A stretch of 64,000 nucleotides of DNA from Nautilus pompilius (Eukaryota > Mollusca > Cephalopoda > Nautilida > Nautilidae), in contig JACATO010000306.1 in assembly GCA_018389105.1 (NCBI GenBank), positions 310,001-374,000 on the forward strand, given 5' to 3'. Each line of letters starts with the position of its first letter. The first letter of the stretch is position 1. The position numbers and the translations under genes are program-made. Shown here piece after piece: positions 60,635 through 64,000 of the stretch. The notes beneath the pieces were generated by a model. The model ran no database searches. It saw only the letters and a program-made list of their open reading frames with translations, and had not been told where the DNA came from.

Positions 60635-60712
60635 ATTTCCAAAACGAGAATTGAACCTGTTGTTCAAAGTATTCACGCTACCGTCGTTGACTAACCGACT
60701 TGGCAAAGATTT
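60635..60712 (-). repeat. tRNA-like SINE head, minus strand
   Basis: Read on the minus strand: GCCAAGTCGGTTAGTCAACG (A-box-like), then about 25 bases later AGGTTCAATTCTC (B box). It resembles a degenerate tRNA with a D arm and T arm, most likely a SINE head rather than an active tRNA gene because arms are mismatched. Confidence 0.5.
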
Positions 60713-61049
60713 CGGACTCTACGCAGTTAATAAAGAAAAGAAGAACATTTCCTAATATTTTATTGACAGTGGCTTGTATACTTCTTGTGCTTATGTCCAC
60801 TAGTGACACGTGGCGCACTACTTATTATTTAAAATTTCTAAATGTTTTAAGTTCCTCACCAAATACAATTTTGAATCTCACAATTCAGCATTAAGATCCC
60901 GTTGACTTTAAGATACAGGCTCATGTCTTGATGACTTTTTAAGGGACTGCCTATTATGACACTTAAATATTTCTCGTCTACTGTAATAACAATAATGGTT
61001 TTCCTTTTAATTCCTAACCGAAGATGGCCAGACAAACATCTGGGTGCGG

Positions 61050-61200
61050 AAGTTTGTTTCTAGCGCAGGAGACCAGACAACTTAGCATTCACACACTGGC
61101 AGGACCATCATTCCGGAAAGAAATACGCCAATCGGTTAACAACCGGGTACCTACTTACTGCTAAATAAATAGAGACATTTGTTGCAAAGAAACTTGCTTA
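61050..61200. repeat. Possible SINE body segment
   Basis: GGGTACCTACTTACTGCTAA and AGAGACATTTGTTGCAAAGA resemble, from memory, the conserved body of mollusc tRNA-SINEs. The call rests on resemblance only. Confidence 0.3.
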
Positions 61201-62320
61201 AGGTTTTGCTAGTTTATACAAATATTTTATGTCAACATTTTATACGCTCGCACTATGAAACAATTTCATTTGTCATTTATTAGAGAATCTACTAAACGAT
61301 TTAAATCAGATGATAAACTCTTAATATTATGGCTATTATTATCCCTACCATGTAATTTAGTCTTATCTTTAAATTCATAATATTATTATACATTCTAATA
61401 TCACTACCATCAATATGTATTAAAAATAAGAGGCCCAAGACCCAAAACCTTGATTTGCCCCGCTAGAAGACTATCTATTAGTTCCGTAATGTAAATAATT
61501 ATCAATCCGTAACAAAAATTTACCGTTTATATCTAATTCATAGTTTAAAGTACCACTGATGCCAAATAGATTTTATTTACTCCACAGCTAAAGACTATAT
61601 CGACCTTCATTTTACAGTTCCGAAGTATCAATACGTGAATACAAAATTAAAAAAGCCCTTTACTGATAGGTTTTCTATCATTGCATGGCGGAGAATAGCT
61701 CACACAAGAATTAGTACGGAGTTAAGATCTTTAAAAACCCTTCTGTATTGCGTCCTATCAAACCGTTTGTCTATGACTTACTGAAATCTTGGACAATCGC
61801 GGGAAACCAAAAATCAGTATTTTGTTAATTAGATTTATTTATTTTTATATAACATGTACAGTACAACAACAACACGAACAAGAGTTCATGGCGATATCCA
61901 GTACGTCACAGTAACCGGAACTGACGTAGACCTCTTCCTGTGACGTTTTTCACAATTTTTTCTCCTTTTCCTTACTTTGTTGTTTTGACCCCCCCAAAAA
62001 TTAATAAACAATTATAATAATTTATGTTGGTAAATTACTGGAAAAAATATAAATATTAATAAAAGGGGGAAAGTAAATTTTATAGTTTTTATACGGAGAA
62101 ACATTTGAACTTTTCATTTTGTTTAGAAATTACTGAAGATGTTATTTCTCTGCTCCGGCGGCTGAAACTTCTCTCTCGGTCTTATGGAGTAGATGTTACC
62201 TTTGCACCTGGCGGCATCTGGGATAACGAATCCTACAATGCTTGACAATGCAGCACAGGATTGCTTGGTCAGCGCGTATCGAAAGATACTCTCGGTGTTT
62301 TCTGTTGCACTGGCTCTCTC

Positions 62321-62323
62321 AAC

Positions 62324-62371
<48 letters not shown>

Positions 62372-62464
62372 ACTGACGTCATATCTCTCTCTCTTCAGTA
62401 CTGACGTCATATCTCTCTCTCTCTCAGTACTGACGTCATATCTCTCTCTCTCTCTCTCTCTCTC
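62321..62464. repeat. (CT)n array with three intact CRE palindromes
   Basis: A long CT tract followed by three units of CAGTACTGACGTCATATCTC, with TGACGTCA at 62374, 62402 and 62431. The core is the same as in the 52-kb array, here undecayed. Confidence 0.92.
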
Positions 62465-63279
62465 TATTATATATAGTATAATTTTAACAATTACTTGCTT
62501 TTCAATGCCTAACGTTCTCTTCTTCTTATTTTTTTTAAGTTCATTCCTATTAAGTTATTTCCATTCCTTGTTCCATAATACCATTCAGATAGAGCGCAAA
62601 TCAGCCAACATATTAATATAGCTCACGTGTTTTGATACAGAATTTAATTTGTGATTAACTTAATTATCTAAATTCAGAATCACAATTTTTTTTTTTAATT
62701 TGAAAGAAAACTCACTCACAGAGATTTTGTGGGTAAAAAAATAATAAATAATAATCATGCGGAAACAAGATTTTCGATTATACAAATAATGTACTTGCAT
62801 TTACTCCCAGTGTAACTCTCTAGAAAGAAAGAAAGAAAAGGTCTGGACGACACTGCAATACCTCCATTTTTTTTTCATTCTTAGGAGTGTCACTTTTTTA
62901 AAAAACAGCAGGAAACGAAGTTGTACGATGTTTCACGATTCGCTACCGAGCAAAGAAAGATAACTCGCTTCCGATTACAGAAATAAACTGATTTCATGGC
63001 GCAATTAAAGCATTTAGAATATAAAAGGATTGCATTCTGCTGCTATGGATGTCTATCATTTAAAACAGAAAATGCATTCTTACGCCAAAGCATCTGTCTT
63101 ATCGGGTCGGGTCGTCTTCTTCATCCAAGCCTGATTTCTCGCTTCATAATGCGGACTTCATTAAAATTTCTGTCAAAACATCTTTTCTCCGGATTATTTC
63201 TTACATTCGTACATAAATCAAGGGTTAAATAGAAGCAACGCAAAGGAAAGACACCAGTCTTGAAAATAAATATTAAAAG

Positions 63280-63660
63280 GAATTTTAAACATCTTCCGAC
63301 AGCGATTGTGTCGTCGTTCCGCTATATTTACGCTATGATTAAAACGATTTTCTTTGTTACCGGAACCCACCCCACCGTACGTTTCGGAAAACCTCGTGTG
63401 GAACTTGCACAGCTGGTTCTTGTAGTATTCTCCCCTCAGCAGAGAGTCTCAAAACCGCTTGATGACGCTACGCAACCCGCCGACGTACAAAGGCCGTTAA
63501 CTCTGATCGGCACGCTTTACGATCTCCTAAAACTCCGGTTAACCCCCCCCCCCCCCCCCTGGGAAAGGCGCGGTTGGTGCCGGATTCTTCATCTGGGTAC
63601 TTCCTGGAAACTTAAATCAGAGAACAAAATCGCATGGTTACCGAATCAACGAAGATAGAA
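63280..63660 (+). other. CpG-rich block with 132-codon open frame, unassigned
   Basis: A plus-strand frame runs 63260-63658 across CpG-rich DNA and a 17-base C homopolymer at 63543-63559. No domain or family was recognised, and the encoded product is low in recognisable structure. It could be the first exon or promoter of a gene beyond the window on either strand. Confidence 0.2.
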
Positions 63661-64000
63661 CAAAGTTTCCATCTTCACACGAAACGTACTACTATTTGCT
63701 GATAATAATAATTTTAAAAAAAAACCCGGATTTTTACTTACTGACCGGGTCAGGACGGGTTTTTCCACAGAAACAAGTAAACAAGTCGAAATCTAAATTA
63801 ACCTTTGAATTAATTGCCAAGACGCATCAGGTATCCCGGGTATTATGTCCGACTCCCTCCTTCCTTTCGTTGATGTAGTAGGCAAACCCGATCGAAAAGA
63901 CAACTGGCAACTTGGGGCGCCAAAAGTCTTCAGAACAAGTTTCATTTTTCTCGGAGAAGATCCCTTCAGAAGCTACGCTTCGTTCCTAATTCTTCGGTAT

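Larger units (their letters stand above)
51401..64000. other. Flanking DNA upstream of the SLC46-like gene
   Basis: About 12.6 kb with no confident host gene. It contains the CRE-bearing CT minisatellite (52212-52978), a decayed transposon-type ORF (about 54770-55900), simple repeats, tRNA-like SINE pieces, CpG-rich blocks (about 56980-59660 and 63280-63660) and a second CT/CRE array (62321-62464). Stretches 52980-54060 and 60900-62320 are AT-rich; apart from the repeat pieces listed, nothing was seen there. Confidence 0.6.

Noticed and set aside
1-64000. Retroviral or LTR elements, Polintons, toxin genes, CRISPR arrays, rRNA genes
   Set aside because: No long terminal repeats, gag/pol/env or capsid signatures, repeat-spacer arrays or rRNA sequence were recognised. 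The two unclassified decayed ORFs were kept as generic transposon-type fossils.

Overview
This is an AT-rich, intron-rich animal genome window. Long introns, dispersed mollusc-type repeats (several copies of an AAGGGAGATAACT-like motif) and a GTF2IRD2/ZBED-like hAT transposon fit a mollusc. I cannot place it more finely, although a cephalopod is plausible. There are no bacterial-style operons, rRNA genes or CRISPR arrays.

Two host genes can be read with confidence, both on the minus strand. (1) The 5' half of HECTD1, a HECT-type E3 ubiquitin ligase. Its initiator ATG is at 27695 and twelve coding exons run down to 4765, giving 721 codons. They carry the armadillo-like N-terminus, the ankyrin repeats and the start of the region after them. 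The rest of the gene, including the catalytic HECT domain, lies beyond base 1. (2) A complete four-exon SLC46-family transporter of the major facilitator superfamily, ATG at 51106 and stop at 40890. It reads cleanly except for one apparent missing base in exon 1, near 50655-50664.

Layout: 1-4764 is HECTD1 intron 12, holding a Tc1/mariner fragment and a delimited hAT element (1791-4413) with an imperfect 8-bp target duplication. 4765-14218 holds coding exons 12 to 2. 14219-27555 is the 13.3-kb intron 1, with a decayed transposon-type ORF containing a recent 105-bp tandem duplication, a LINE fragment, and one copy of a dispersed repeat whose inverted partner lies in SLC46 intron 1. 27696-28200 is the CpG-rich HECTD1 5' flank. 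28.2-40.9 kb is mostly featureless intergenic DNA. 40.9-51.3 kb is the SLC46 gene, with a four-copy 68-bp minisatellite in its first intron. 51.3-64 kb is accessory DNA: a CT-rich minisatellite carrying about 15 CRE-like palindromes, a second small array of the same kind, a decayed transposon-type ORF, tRNA-like SINE pieces, and unusually CpG-rich blocks with no recognised gene.

The two host genes have unrelated roles (ubiquitin ligation and membrane transport). Nothing in the sequence suggests that they work together beyond sharing a strand.
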